From: Candidatus Lachnoclostridium avicola
Lineage (GTDB): Bacteria; Bacillota; Clostridia; Lachnospirales; Lachnospiraceae
Assembly (NCBI GenBank): GCA_019114465.1
Contig: DXFM01000028.1
Coordinates: 1 to 33,338 of the forward strand
DNA: 33,338 nucleotides
Direction: 5' to 3'
In this document: in pieces, positions 1 through 7,532 of the stretch
Layout: each line of letters opens with the position of its first letter
How positions within the stretch are numbered: position 1 is the first letter of the stretch
Made by a program: the position numbers and the translations under genes
Notes under the pieces: model-generated
Databases searched by the model: none
What the model saw: only the letters and a program-made list of their open reading frames with translations
What the model was told of the DNA's origin: nothing

Positions 1-1
1 T

Positions 2-1042
2 ACGGTAATGGACAGGGTAATCCAACAAGGCATCGTACAGGTAATAAGTCCTATGTGTGAGCCTTTGTTTTCAGAGTGGAGTTATGGCTTCAGACCGAAC
101 AGAAGCTGCGAAATGGCAATCAGGCAACTGCTTGTATATGTAAACGAGGGATACGAATGGATCGTGGATATCGATTTGGAGAAGTTCTTCGACAACGTAC
201 CGCAGGACAAACTGATGAGTCTCGTACACGATATCATCAATGATGGCGATACAGAATCCTTAATCCGTAAGTATCTGAAAGCAGGAGTTATGACACCGCA
301 AGGTTATGAGGAAACAAAACTCGGAACCCCACAGGGCGGAAATTTGTCACCGTTGTTGTCAAACATCATGTTGAATGAACTGGACAAGGAGCTGGGAACA
401 AGAGGACTCCGGTTTACAAGATACGCAGATGACTGTGTCATAGTGGTCAGAAGCGAATCGAGTGCAAAAAGAGTGATGCGGACGGTATCAGACTGGATAC
501 AGAGGAAACTGGGGTTAAAGGTCAACATGACAAAGACTCACATCACAAGACCGGCAAAGCTGAAGTATCTTGGTTTCGGATTTTACAAGGACAGCAAGAC
601 GAAGGAATGGAAGAGCAGACCCCATCAGGACTCTGTGAAGAAATTCAAAGACAGGGTGAAAGAACTAACCTGTAGGAAAATGCCGGGGACAGTCACGAGC
701 AAGATAGAGAAAATCAACCAGGTAACAAGAGGATGGATTAACTACTATGCCCTTGGCTCCATGAAAACAGTAATGGCAGAGATAGACGCACATTTAAGAA
801 CAAGGCTCAGAATGATCATCTGGAAACAGTGGAAAATGCCGAAGAAACGCCAATGGGGATTGCAGAAACTGGGAATCGGAAAAGACCTTGCAAGGATGAC
901 AGCGTACTGTGGAGACCGCTATTACTGGATAGCAACGAAGACATGCGTTGTCAGGGCAATCTCTAAAGAGGTACTAACTAAAGCAGGGCTTATAAGCTGT
1001 CTTGACTATTACAATGAGCGTCATGCTTTGAAGTTATGTTGA
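2..1042 (+). CDS. Group II intron reverse transcriptase/maturase, 5'-truncated by window edge
   Basis: This multifunctional intron-encoded protein copies intron RNA into DNA and acts as a splicing cofactor. The visible part is about 346 residues. It contains the RT block around FFDNVP, the TPQGG(N)LSPLLSN block, the catalytic RYADD motif and the maturase (GIIM/X) segment around INQVTRGWINYY. No H-N-H zinc endonuclease is seen after the maturase domain, so it belongs to the endonuclease-less type. The frame runs to the left edge without a plausible start, so the ATG at 8 is internal to the protein and not the true start. The stop at 1040-1042 directly precedes domain V, the usual arrangement when the ORF ends just upstream of the 3' ribozyme domains. 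Confidence 0.93.
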   Translation, partial: TVMDRVIQQGIVQVISPMCEPLFSEWSYGFRPNRSCEMAIRQLLVYVNEGYEWIVDIDLEKFFDNVPQDKLMSLVHDIINDGDTESLIRKYLKAGVMTPQGYEETKLGTPQGGNLSPLLSNIMLNELDKELGTRGLRFTRYADDCVIVVRSESSAKRVMRTVSDWIQRKLGLKVNMTKTHITRPAKLKYLGFGFYKDSKTKEWKSRPHQDSVKKFKDRVKELTCRKMPGTVTSKIEKINQVTRGWINYYALGSMKTVMAEIDAHLRTRLRMIIWKQWKMPKKRQWGLQKLGIGKDLARMTAYCGDRYYWIATKTCVVRAISKEVLTKAGLISCLDYYNERHALKLC

Positions 1043-1110
1043 ACCGCCGTATGCCGAACGGCATGTACGGTGGTGTGAGAGGGGAGAAAAAAAAATCTCC
1101 CCTACTCGAT
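1041..1110 (+). ncRNA. Group II intron domains V and VI
   Basis: Positions 1041-1074 form a 34-nt domain V hairpin: CCGCCGT pairs toward ACGGTGG, with an upper ATGCC/GGCAT stem and a GAAC loop. Domain VI follows. GAG (1077-1079) pairs with CTC (1105-1107), and AGGGGAGA pairs with TCTCCCCT across an A-rich loop. This leaves A1104 bulged as the expected branch-point nucleotide, with the intron ending at 1110. The GAAC tetraloop deviates from the usual GNRA loop of domain V. Confidence 0.85.
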
Positions 1111-1111
1111 G

Positions 1112-2293
<1,182 letters not shown>

Positions 2294-2331
2294 AACAGGT
2301 TTCCCCCTTTGCATTTAGAAATCTATCTTGA

Positions 2332-2360
2332 ATTATAGGGGCGCGGACAGGGGAATTCAA
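2332..2360 (-). promoter_or_regulatory. Promoter for A1 amidohydrolase
   Basis: On the minus strand, TTGAAT (2355-2360) lies 17 bases from TATAAT (2332-2337), about 40 bases before the chosen start codon. This is a standard vegetative sigma factor layout. It faces away from the B1 promoter. Confidence 0.65.
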
Positions 2361-2400
2361 GGAAATTTTCCGTTCTTGTGTCAGGATCTGCAAGTTTCCC

Positions 2401-2429
2401 TTGCCGGGATCTGTATTTTCCGGTATGAT
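2401..2429 (+). promoter_or_regulatory. Promoter for B1 amidohydrolase
   Basis: TTGCCG (2401-2406) and TATGAT (2424-2429) are separated by 17 bases. The same TTGCCG -35 with 17-base spacing occurs before the other subtype B gene (7463-7491). The two divergent -35 boxes in this intergenic region lie about 40 bases apart, so a regulator bound between them could control both genes. Confidence 0.6.
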
Positions 2430-2463
2430 AGGGGCAAATATAATGGCGAGGGAGGCCGAAGGT

Positions 2464-3651
2464 ATGAATTTCAGAGAAGAAGCAGAAAAAAATGAACAGT
2501 GGATCATTGAGCAGAGGAGATTTTTCCACCAGTGTCCGGAACTGTCCGAGAAAGAGGTCAATACCACGAAGGAGATCGGAAAGAGGCTGGAGGAAATGGG
2601 ACTGGAACCCCATTATTATGACGGCTACACAGGTCTGACCGCGGATATCAAGGGGGGAAAGGCAGGAGCCGGCACGAAGACGGTGGCCCTGCGGGCGGAC
2701 ATTGACGCCCTTCCCGTGGAGGAGCACACCGGCCTGGAGTTCTGCAGCAGGAACGACGGGGTGATGCACGCCTGCGGTCATGACTGCCACATTTCCATGC
2801 TCCTGGGCGGCGTGAAAATGCTGATGGACCACAGGGATGAGCTGAAAGGCAATGTGAGAATCCTGTTCCAGCCGGCTGAGGAAGTGGCTATGGGGGCAAA
2901 GTACATGATCGAGCACGGAGCGCTGGATGGAGTGGACGCCATCTACGGAGCTCATATCTGGGGCGGTTTTGAGGCGCCCTACTTAAACTTTGAGTCCGGT
3001 CCCCGCATGGCCAGCTGCGATGAATTCCGCATTGAGGTCAATGGACTTTCCGCCCATGGATCCTCTCCCCACGCGGGAGTGGACGCCATAACCACCGCGA
3101 TACACATTGTGTCGGAGGCTCAGGAGATCGTGTCCCGCTACAACGACCCCTTAAATCCCCTGGTGGTAACTTTCGGAACCATCAATGGAGGCCAGCGGTT
3201 CAATATCATCCCCAATAAGGTGGTGATGACCGGTACGGTCCGCACCCTGTCTTCGGAGATGAGAAAGAAGACGGAGGAGATTCTGCGCAGCATTGTGGAG
3301 CATGTGACGGCCATCCACGGGGCGACGGGGTCTCTGGAGATGAAATATCTCACCAGCGTTGTGAGCAACGACCATGAGGATTTAAACCAGATCGCGGAGA
3401 AGGCTGCGGTGAAGCTGTACGGGGAAGGCTGCCTGAAGCATCTGGAGAAGATGATGGGCAGCGAGGATTTCTCCTTCTTCATGGACGAAGTTCCCGGAAT
3501 TTACGGCTTCCTTGGCAGCTACGACCCGGAGAAGGGCTACACGGCTTCCAACCACAACGACTGCTACACGGCGGATGAGGGCCTGTTAAAGAGAGGCGCC
3601 GCCATGTACGCCCAGTTCGCCTGGGACTATCTGGAGGAAAAGGCTGAATAA
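2464..3651 (+). CDS. M20 family amidohydrolase, subtype B copy 1 (B1)
   Basis: This is a predicted cytoplasmic M20D amidohydrolase of 395 residues, distinct from subtype A. Motifs are RADIDAL (78-83), HACGHDCH (102-109), QPAEE (about 136-140), SGPRMAS, and the C-terminal GSEDF metal ligand region. The start at 2464 (MNF) follows GAGGGAGG with an 8-base spacer and matches the start of its paralogue at 7533. Upstream in-frame Met codons lie inside the promoter and are rejected. By eye it is about 70% identical to that paralogue. It is followed after 6 bases by a DUF368 membrane protein, so the two are probably one operon. The likely reaction is hydrolysis of an N-acyl amino acid or related amide; substrate not determinable. 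Confidence 0.9.
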   Translation: MNFREEAEKNEQWIIEQRRFFHQCPELSEKEVNTTKEIGKRLEEMGLEPHYYDGYTGLTADIKGGKAGAGTKTVALRADIDALPVEEHTGLEFCSRNDGVMHACGHDCHISMLLGGVKMLMDHRDELKGNVRILFQPAEEVAMGAKYMIEHGALDGVDAIYGAHIWGGFEAPYLNFESGPRMASCDEFRIEVNGLSAHGSSPHAGVDAITTAIHIVSEAQEIVSRYNDPLNPLVVTFGTINGGQRFNIIPNKVVMTGTVRTLSSEMRKKTEEILRSIVEHVTAIHGATGSLEMKYLTSVVSNDHEDLNQIAEKAAVKLYGEGCLKHLEKMMGSEDFSFFMDEVPGIYGFLGSYDPEKGYTASNHNDCYTADEGLLKRGAAMYAQFAWDYLEEKAE

Positions 3652-3657
3652 AGAACT

Positions 3658-4464
3658 ATGAATAACCATTCTGTTTTTACTGTAGTGAAGGGGATGATTG
3701 TAGGCGGCACCATGCTGGTGCCGGGGGTGAGCGGCGGCTCCATGGCCATGATCCTGGGGATTTACGACCGGCTGATCTCATCGGTCAGCTCATTTATGAA
3801 GAATAAGAAAGAGAATCTCATATTCCTGGCTCTGTTCTGTCTGGGAGGCGGTCTGGGGATGATCCTGTTTGCCAGGCCTCTGCTGGGGCTGATTGAGCGG
3901 TTTCCCATGCCCATGATGTATTTCTTCCTGGGGGCAGTGGCCGGAGGCGTGCCCATGATTTTTAAGGAGGCCAGGATTCAGAGAGTTTCCTGGGAGTCAC
4001 TGGCCTGGATTGCGCTGGGACTGCTGGCGGTGTTCGCCGTGGGGCGGCTTCCCGTGGGCGCTTTCCAGTCGGAGATGGGGACGGGGCTGACCAGCTTTCT
4101 GTTTCTCATGGCGGCGGGAGTGATCGCCGCGGCGGCTCTTGTGCTGCCGGGAATCAGCGTCTCCTACCTGTTTCTGGTCATGGGACTCTACGATGAGCTG
4201 ATGCGGGCCATCAGCGGGCTGTATCTGCCCTTTCTGGTTCCCCTGGGTCTGGGGCTCCTGGCGGGCATCGTGGTGACCGCCAAGGGACTGGAAAAGGCCA
4301 TGAACCGATATCCCCAGCCTACTTACATGATGATTCTGGGGTTTGTGCTGGGCTCGGTGGCGGAAGTGTTTCCCGGAATTCCGCCGGCGGGAGAGCTTTT
4401 GGTCTGCCTGCCCGCCCTGGCCGCAGGGTTCGGCGTTATTTTCTTTCTGTCCCGGGAGGGATAA
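3658..4464 (+). CDS. DUF368 family membrane protein (PopT-like C55-phosphate translocase)
   Basis: This 268-residue polytopic membrane protein carries the DUF368 signature twice: the GGTMLVPGVSGGSMAMILG region near residues 16-34 and a second LPGIS...MGLYDELM region near 163-183. This is a two-repeat architecture. Members of this family have been reported to recycle undecaprenyl phosphate across the membrane (PopT); that role is family knowledge and not shown here. The start is 6 bases after the B1 stop with no strong SD of its own, suggesting translational coupling. Pairing with an amidohydrolase is unexpected and may be incidental, or point to another lipid-like or acyl substrate. A strong hairpin follows. 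Confidence 0.85.
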   Translation: MNNHSVFTVVKGMIVGGTMLVPGVSGGSMAMILGIYDRLISSVSSFMKNKKENLIFLALFCLGGGLGMILFARPLLGLIERFPMPMMYFFLGAVAGGVPMIFKEARIQRVSWESLAWIALGLLAVFAVGRLPVGAFQSEMGTGLTSFLFLMAAGVIAAAALVLPGISVSYLFLVMGLYDELMRAISGLYLPFLVPLGLGLLAGIVVTAKGLEKAMNRYPQPTYMMILGFVLGSVAEVFPGIPPAGELLVCLPALAAGFGVIFFLSREG

Positions 4465-4528
4465 ATGAAACCGGGGAGAGCGCCGAAGGAAAAACAGGCG
4501 CGGAAGCAAAAACAGATGGGGTAAGAAT

Positions 4529-4574
4529 AGACAGGGGCCGGTGTGACTTGCGAAAGCCGCACCGGCCCCTGTCT
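4529..4574. terminator. Hairpin between convergent genes
   Basis: A perfect 15-bp inverted repeat (arms 4529-4543 and 4560-4574, core ACAGGGGCCGGTG) lies between the convergent DUF368 and A2 genes. It lacks a clear U-run on either strand, so it may work as a bidirectional 3' end barrier and not as a classic intrinsic terminator. Confidence 0.65.
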
Positions 4575-4616
4575 TGGTCTGCCGTTTCCGGCAGTTCTTA
4601 TGATATGCAGTGTTCT

Positions 4617-5795
4617 TTATTCGTTCAGATAGTCGATGGCGTACTGAGCGTAAACAGCGGAAGCGCCGGGAAGGGCTTCCTCATCCACGTTGAAGCGGCC
4701 GGAGTGGTTGGGCTCGCAGCAGCCTTTCTCCGCGTTGCCGGTTCCCACGCTGATATACAGGGAATCTGCCACCTTGTCCATCATGAAGGAATAGTCCTCG
4801 CCGCCCATGGTAGGAGCTACATGGGCCAGACCCTCTTCGCCGAAGAGCTTCTTTACAGTAGCTTGTCCGCGGAGGGTGGGAGCCTCGGGGTTGTAGCAGG
4901 GCATGGTGAGGGCGTCGTGCTTTTCCACCACCAGCTCGCAGCGGTAGGCATCGGCAACGCCCTTTACCACACGCTCCATGGATGCGGGAACTGCGCGGAA
5001 GATCTCCGGATCGTAGCAGCGGACAGTGCCTTCCAGCACGGCCTCAGCGGCGATGACGTTGAAGCGGGTGCCCGCCTCGATCTTTCCGATGGTGATGACC
5101 AACGGCTTGTCGGCCGGGAATTCACGGCTCACTATGTGCTGCAGATCCAGAGCGGCAGCGCAGGCAGCCAGTCCGGCGTCCACGCCCTGGTGAGGCTGAG
5201 CGCCGTGTCCCGGTTTGCCGATGAAGCGGTATTTGAACCAGGTGGCAGCAGCCAGTCTCGGGCCTGCCTCCACGGAGAAGGTTCCGGCTTTGATGGCGGG
5301 ATTTACATGGGTTCCCATGGTGGCGTCCACGCCGTCCAGGCATCCGGCTTCAATCATGGCCTTTGCGCCGTAGGCGGTCTCCTCAGCCGGCTGGAACAGC
5401 AGGCGGACGGTGCCGTTAAAGTCATCCCGGCAGGCGTTGAGGATCTTTGCCGCTCCCAACAGGGTGGCAGTGTGGGCGTCGTGGCCGCAGGCGTGCATCA
5501 TGCCGTCCACGGTGGACTTGTAGGGAACGTCGTTTAATTCCTGAACGCTCAGGGCATCCATATCCGCTCTCAGAGCGATGGTTTTGCCCGGGCCCTTGCC
5601 CTTGATGTCGCACATTACGCCGGTGCCGCTGGAGCAGACCATCTTCGGCTCCAGTCCCATTTTCTCCAGTTCTTCATAGATTCTCTTGCTGGTATTTACC
5701 TCATGCTCGCTGGGTTCCGGATTGCAGTGGAAGTGCCGGCGCATTTCCACGATGTAGTCCTTGTTCTCCATGGCGAGCTGCAGTGTTTTTTCCAT
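4617..5795 (-). CDS. M20 family amidohydrolase, subtype A copy 2 (A2)
   Basis: This is a predicted M20D metal-dependent amidohydrolase of 392 residues, paralogue of A1. Features are RADMDAL (77-82), HACGHDAH (101-108), QPAEE and a C-terminal GGEDY (Phe to Tyr relative to A1). The N-terminal HFHCNPEPSE differs from the usual FHxxPELS pattern, with Pro in place of Leu. The start at 5795 (MEKT) is preferred because AAAGGAGA sits 9 bases upstream and because A1 begins the same way; eight further codons upstream are possible. The gene is divergent from the transporter at 6133 and has its own promoter plus a palindrome in its leader. It may form a functional pair with a subtype B enzyme, as AbgA/AbgB do in other bacteria (inference). 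Confidence 0.9.
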   Translation of the reverse strand: MEKTLQLAMENKDYIVEMRRHFHCNPEPSEHEVNTSKRIYEELEKMGLEPKMVCSSGTGVMCDIKGKGPGKTIALRADMDALSVQELNDVPYKSTVDGMMHACGHDAHTATLLGAAKILNACRDDFNGTVRLLFQPAEETAYGAKAMIEAGCLDGVDATMGTHVNPAIKAGTFSVEAGPRLAAATWFKYRFIGKPGHGAQPHQGVDAGLAACAAALDLQHIVSREFPADKPLVITIGKIEAGTRFNVIAAEAVLEGTVRCYDPEIFRAVPASMERVVKGVADAYRCELVVEKHDALTMPCYNPEAPTLRGQATVKKLFGEEGLAHVAPTMGGEDYSFMMDKVADSLYISVGTGNAEKGCCEPNHSGRFNVDEEALPGASAVYAQYAIDYLNE

Positions 5796-5820
5796 AGTGC
5801 AAAATCTCCTTTCTTTCATA

Positions 5821-5836
5821 CGTTATAGTAATAACG
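5821..5836. promoter_or_regulatory. Palindrome in A2 leader (candidate operator)
   Basis: CGTTAT-AGTA-ATAACG is a perfect 6-bp inverted repeat with a 4-base centre. It lies just downstream of the expected A2 transcription start (near 5841). Its position suits a roadblock-type repressor site. No equivalent copy was noticed before A1. Confidence 0.4.
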
Positions 5837-5847
5837 AATTAATGTTG

Positions 5848-5876
5848 ATTATAGGATGTTATATGAGGAAAAGCAA
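5848..5876 (-). promoter_or_regulatory. Promoter for A2 amidohydrolase
   Basis: On the minus strand TTGCTT (5871-5876) and TATAAT (5848-5853) are separated by 17 bases, about 50 bases upstream of the A2 start codon. Confidence 0.65.
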
Positions 5877-5927
5877 TAGGGTCACATAGATATTTTATAA
5901 TTTTTTTTCAAAAATTTAATAATCAAG

Positions 5928-5956
5928 TAGACTTTTTTTATATAAAAGAGTATAAT
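5928..5956 (+). promoter_or_regulatory. Promoter for the transporter
   Basis: TAGACT (5928-5933) and a perfect TATAAT (5951-5956) are 17 bases apart inside a very A/T-rich stretch. Transcription would begin near 5963, leaving an untranslated leader of about 170 bases before the transporter start codon. Confidence 0.65.
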
Positions 5957-6132
5957 TAGCTAATTGAATATTGCAAAAAGACAATTCAGGTCAAATTTGC
6001 TCTCAAATTGACGGTCGGTTCCGGCCGGCAGTCATAAAAATAGAGGGGTGCGCGTCCGGCCCAAGACGGAAGGCGCATGGGCTTTGGCAGGATTCCAAAG
6101 GCCGTATATTGGAGAAAAAGGAGGAAATTTGT
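5957..6132 (+). other. Long structured 5' leader of the transporter gene
   Basis: The stretch between promoter and start codon has no gene. It turns G/C-rich and contains several inverted repeats: GGTCGG/CCGGCC-type pairing near 6012-6030, CGTC/GACG near 6052-6069, and a GGCTTTGG...CCAAAGGCC hairpin near 6079-6103 just before the SD (AAGGAGG). No known riboswitch could be assigned. An in-frame ATG at 5971 would extend the protein by 54 residues, but that extension looks non-coding (hydrophilic, no SD). Confidence 0.4.
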
Positions 6133-7386
6133 ATGGAACAACTTCAGGCTTTTATCGTCGCTTCACCGATTGTTGCCATGCTGGTTCTGTGTATCGTGTA
6201 TGCCCTCGGTGATACGATTGGTACCCTGACGAAAGCATGGATTCCGTCTGTGTTCGTGGTGGCAGTGCTGTTCCTTCTGGGATATTGGACCTTCTTCCCG
6301 AAGGATATCGTGACGCTGGCCGGCTTCGGCGCGCCTTTGGGCGGCACGCTGGCAATCATGATCTGCATTACCCACATGGGTACTTCCATCAGCTTAAGCG
6401 AGCTGAAGAAGCAGTGGAAGATCATTGTGGTCTGCCTGGCCGGACTGGCCGGCATGGTGGCCGCATGTATGATCATCTGCCCGATCTTTGTTGACTTTAA
6501 CTATATTGTAGCAGGTCTTCCGCCTCTGACCGGCGGCATCGTGGCAGCTACCATGATGCAGGAGGCCGCTCAGAACCTGGGCCTTGAGAGAGCAGCCGTA
6601 CTGGCGATCTGTATGTATGTCTGCCAGGGCTTTGCAGGCTATCCCCTTACAGCAGTCATGCTGAAGAAGGAAGGCCGCAACCTGTTAAAGGACTACAGAA
6701 GCGGAAAAGTGAAAAAGGTTGCCAAGGCAGGAGAGATCGACGAGGTGAACGGTAAGTTCGCCGTGGAAGAGAAGAAGAAAAAGAAACTCATCCCGGAGAT
6801 CCCCAACAAGTACTATTCCACCGCAGTGTCCCTGACCACCATCATGATTGTGGCGCTGCTGTCTTCCCTGATCAGCACCTGGACCGGCACTTTCATGGGT
6901 GTATACGCCATCAACCAGGCAGTGATCGCCCTGATCCTGGGCATCGCGGCCACGGAGATCGGCTTCCTGCGTCCCAACGTGCTGAAGGAGAACGGATGCT
7001 TTAACTTCCTGATGTTCGTTCTTATGATGTATGTGTTCGGCGGCCTGAACAGCGCGACTCCCGAGCTTCTTCTGGAGATCCTTGGACCGCTGGTACTGAT
7101 CATTGTGGTAGGCGTGATCGGTATGTGTATCTGCTCCTTTATTGTGGGCAAGATCCTGAAAGTCAGCCCCTACATGGCTATCGCCACCAGCCTTACGGCT
7201 CTGTACGGCTTCCCGCCGAACTACGTTCTGACGGATGAGGCTTCCAAGGCTCTGGCTGACAACGATGAAGAAAAAGAATACTTAATGGATAATATGCTTC
7301 CGCAGATGATCGTAGGCGGATTTGTGACCGTTACCATCACATCCGTTATCATCGCCAGCATCTTTATCCCTCTTCTCCGCGCATAA
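6133..7386 (+). CDS. Predicted multi-spanning membrane transporter, family not assigned
   Basis: This integral membrane protein of 417 residues has about 10-12 hydrophobic segments split by a basic, Lys/Glu-rich cytoplasmic loop around residues 185-225. Each half has a Gly-rich segment (GAPLGGTLAIMICITHMG near 59-76; PPLTGGIVAATM near 132-143), suggesting an internal two-fold repeat as in GltS-like or other elevator-type secondary carriers. That assignment is tentative. The start at 6133 follows AAGGAGG with good spacing. The gene lies between A2 (divergent) and B2 (downstream, same strand, beyond a terminator). A role importing the amidohydrolase substrate or exporting its product is the natural inference. 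Confidence 0.7.
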   Translation: MEQLQAFIVASPIVAMLVLCIVYALGDTIGTLTKAWIPSVFVVAVLFLLGYWTFFPKDIVTLAGFGAPLGGTLAIMICITHMGTSISLSELKKQWKIIVVCLAGLAGMVAACMIICPIFVDFNYIVAGLPPLTGGIVAATMMQEAAQNLGLERAAVLAICMYVCQGFAGYPLTAVMLKKEGRNLLKDYRSGKVKKVAKAGEIDEVNGKFAVEEKKKKKLIPEIPNKYYSTAVSLTTIMIVALLSSLISTWTGTFMGVYAINQAVIALILGIAATEIGFLRPNVLKENGCFNFLMFVLMMYVFGGLNSATPELLLEILGPLVLIIVVGVIGMCICSFIVGKILKVSPYMAIATSLTALYGFPPNYVLTDEASKALADNDEEKEYLMDNMLPQMIVGGFVTVTITSVIIASIFIPLLRA

Positions 7387-7443
7387 ACGGGCGGCAATCT
7401 TGGGTAAATTGTGCCGGCGGAACAGAGAAGAAAAAAAGAGACA

Positions 7444-7482
7444 CCCTGCCGGAGAGTAAGGCTTGCCGGCAGGGGGTTTTTT
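7444..7482 (+). terminator. Intrinsic terminator after the transporter
   Basis: CCCTGCCGG (7444-7452) pairs perfectly with CCGGCAGGG (7466-7474) and is followed by GG and a six-T run. It ends the transporter transcript. Its 3' arm also supplies the -35 element of the next promoter. Confidence 0.85.
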
Positions 7483-7491
7483 GTATATAAT
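7463..7491 (+). promoter_or_regulatory. Promoter for B2 amidohydrolase, nested in the terminator
   Basis: TTGCCG (7463-7468) and TATAAT (7486-7491) are 17 bases apart. The -35 lies in the 3' arm of the preceding terminator and the U-run forms part of the spacer. The -35 hexamer is identical to that of the B1 promoter. Confidence 0.6.
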
Positions 7492-7532
7492 GAGGGTATG
7501 AAAGAAATTTTCAGAAAGGATGGGGATTTTTC

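Larger units (their letters stand above)
1..1110 (+). mobile_element. Group II intron, 3' portion (5' part outside window)
   Basis: The reverse transcriptase/maturase frame is already open at the left edge. It is followed directly by a 34-nt domain V and a domain VI hairpin, so this is the 3' part of a group II intron. The 3' splice boundary is placed after 1110, where the intron ends in AT, seven bases from the bulged adenosine at 1104 if both ends are counted. The next base but one (1112) begins the stop codon of the antisense amidohydrolase gene. The intron reads as more A/T-rich than its neighbours, in line with recent arrival. The 5' end, domains I-IV and 5' exon are not visible. Confidence 0.9.

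Noticed and set aside
1080..1104. Domain VI hairpin acting as terminator for A1 on the minus strand
   Set aside because: The T-rich run is in the loop and not after the stem, so it lacks the intrinsic terminator layout.
6035..6110. Resemblance to a lysine riboswitch (TAGAGGGGTGCG, GGAAGG)
   Set aside because: The rest of the L-box core, such as the GCCGAAG-type motif and the needed length of about 170 paired bases, is missing.
5971..6132. A 54-residue N-terminal extension of the transporter
   Set aside because: Starts right after the promoter without an SD, is hydrophilic and lies in a structured leader; the ATG at 6133 has a strong SD and starts the membrane region.
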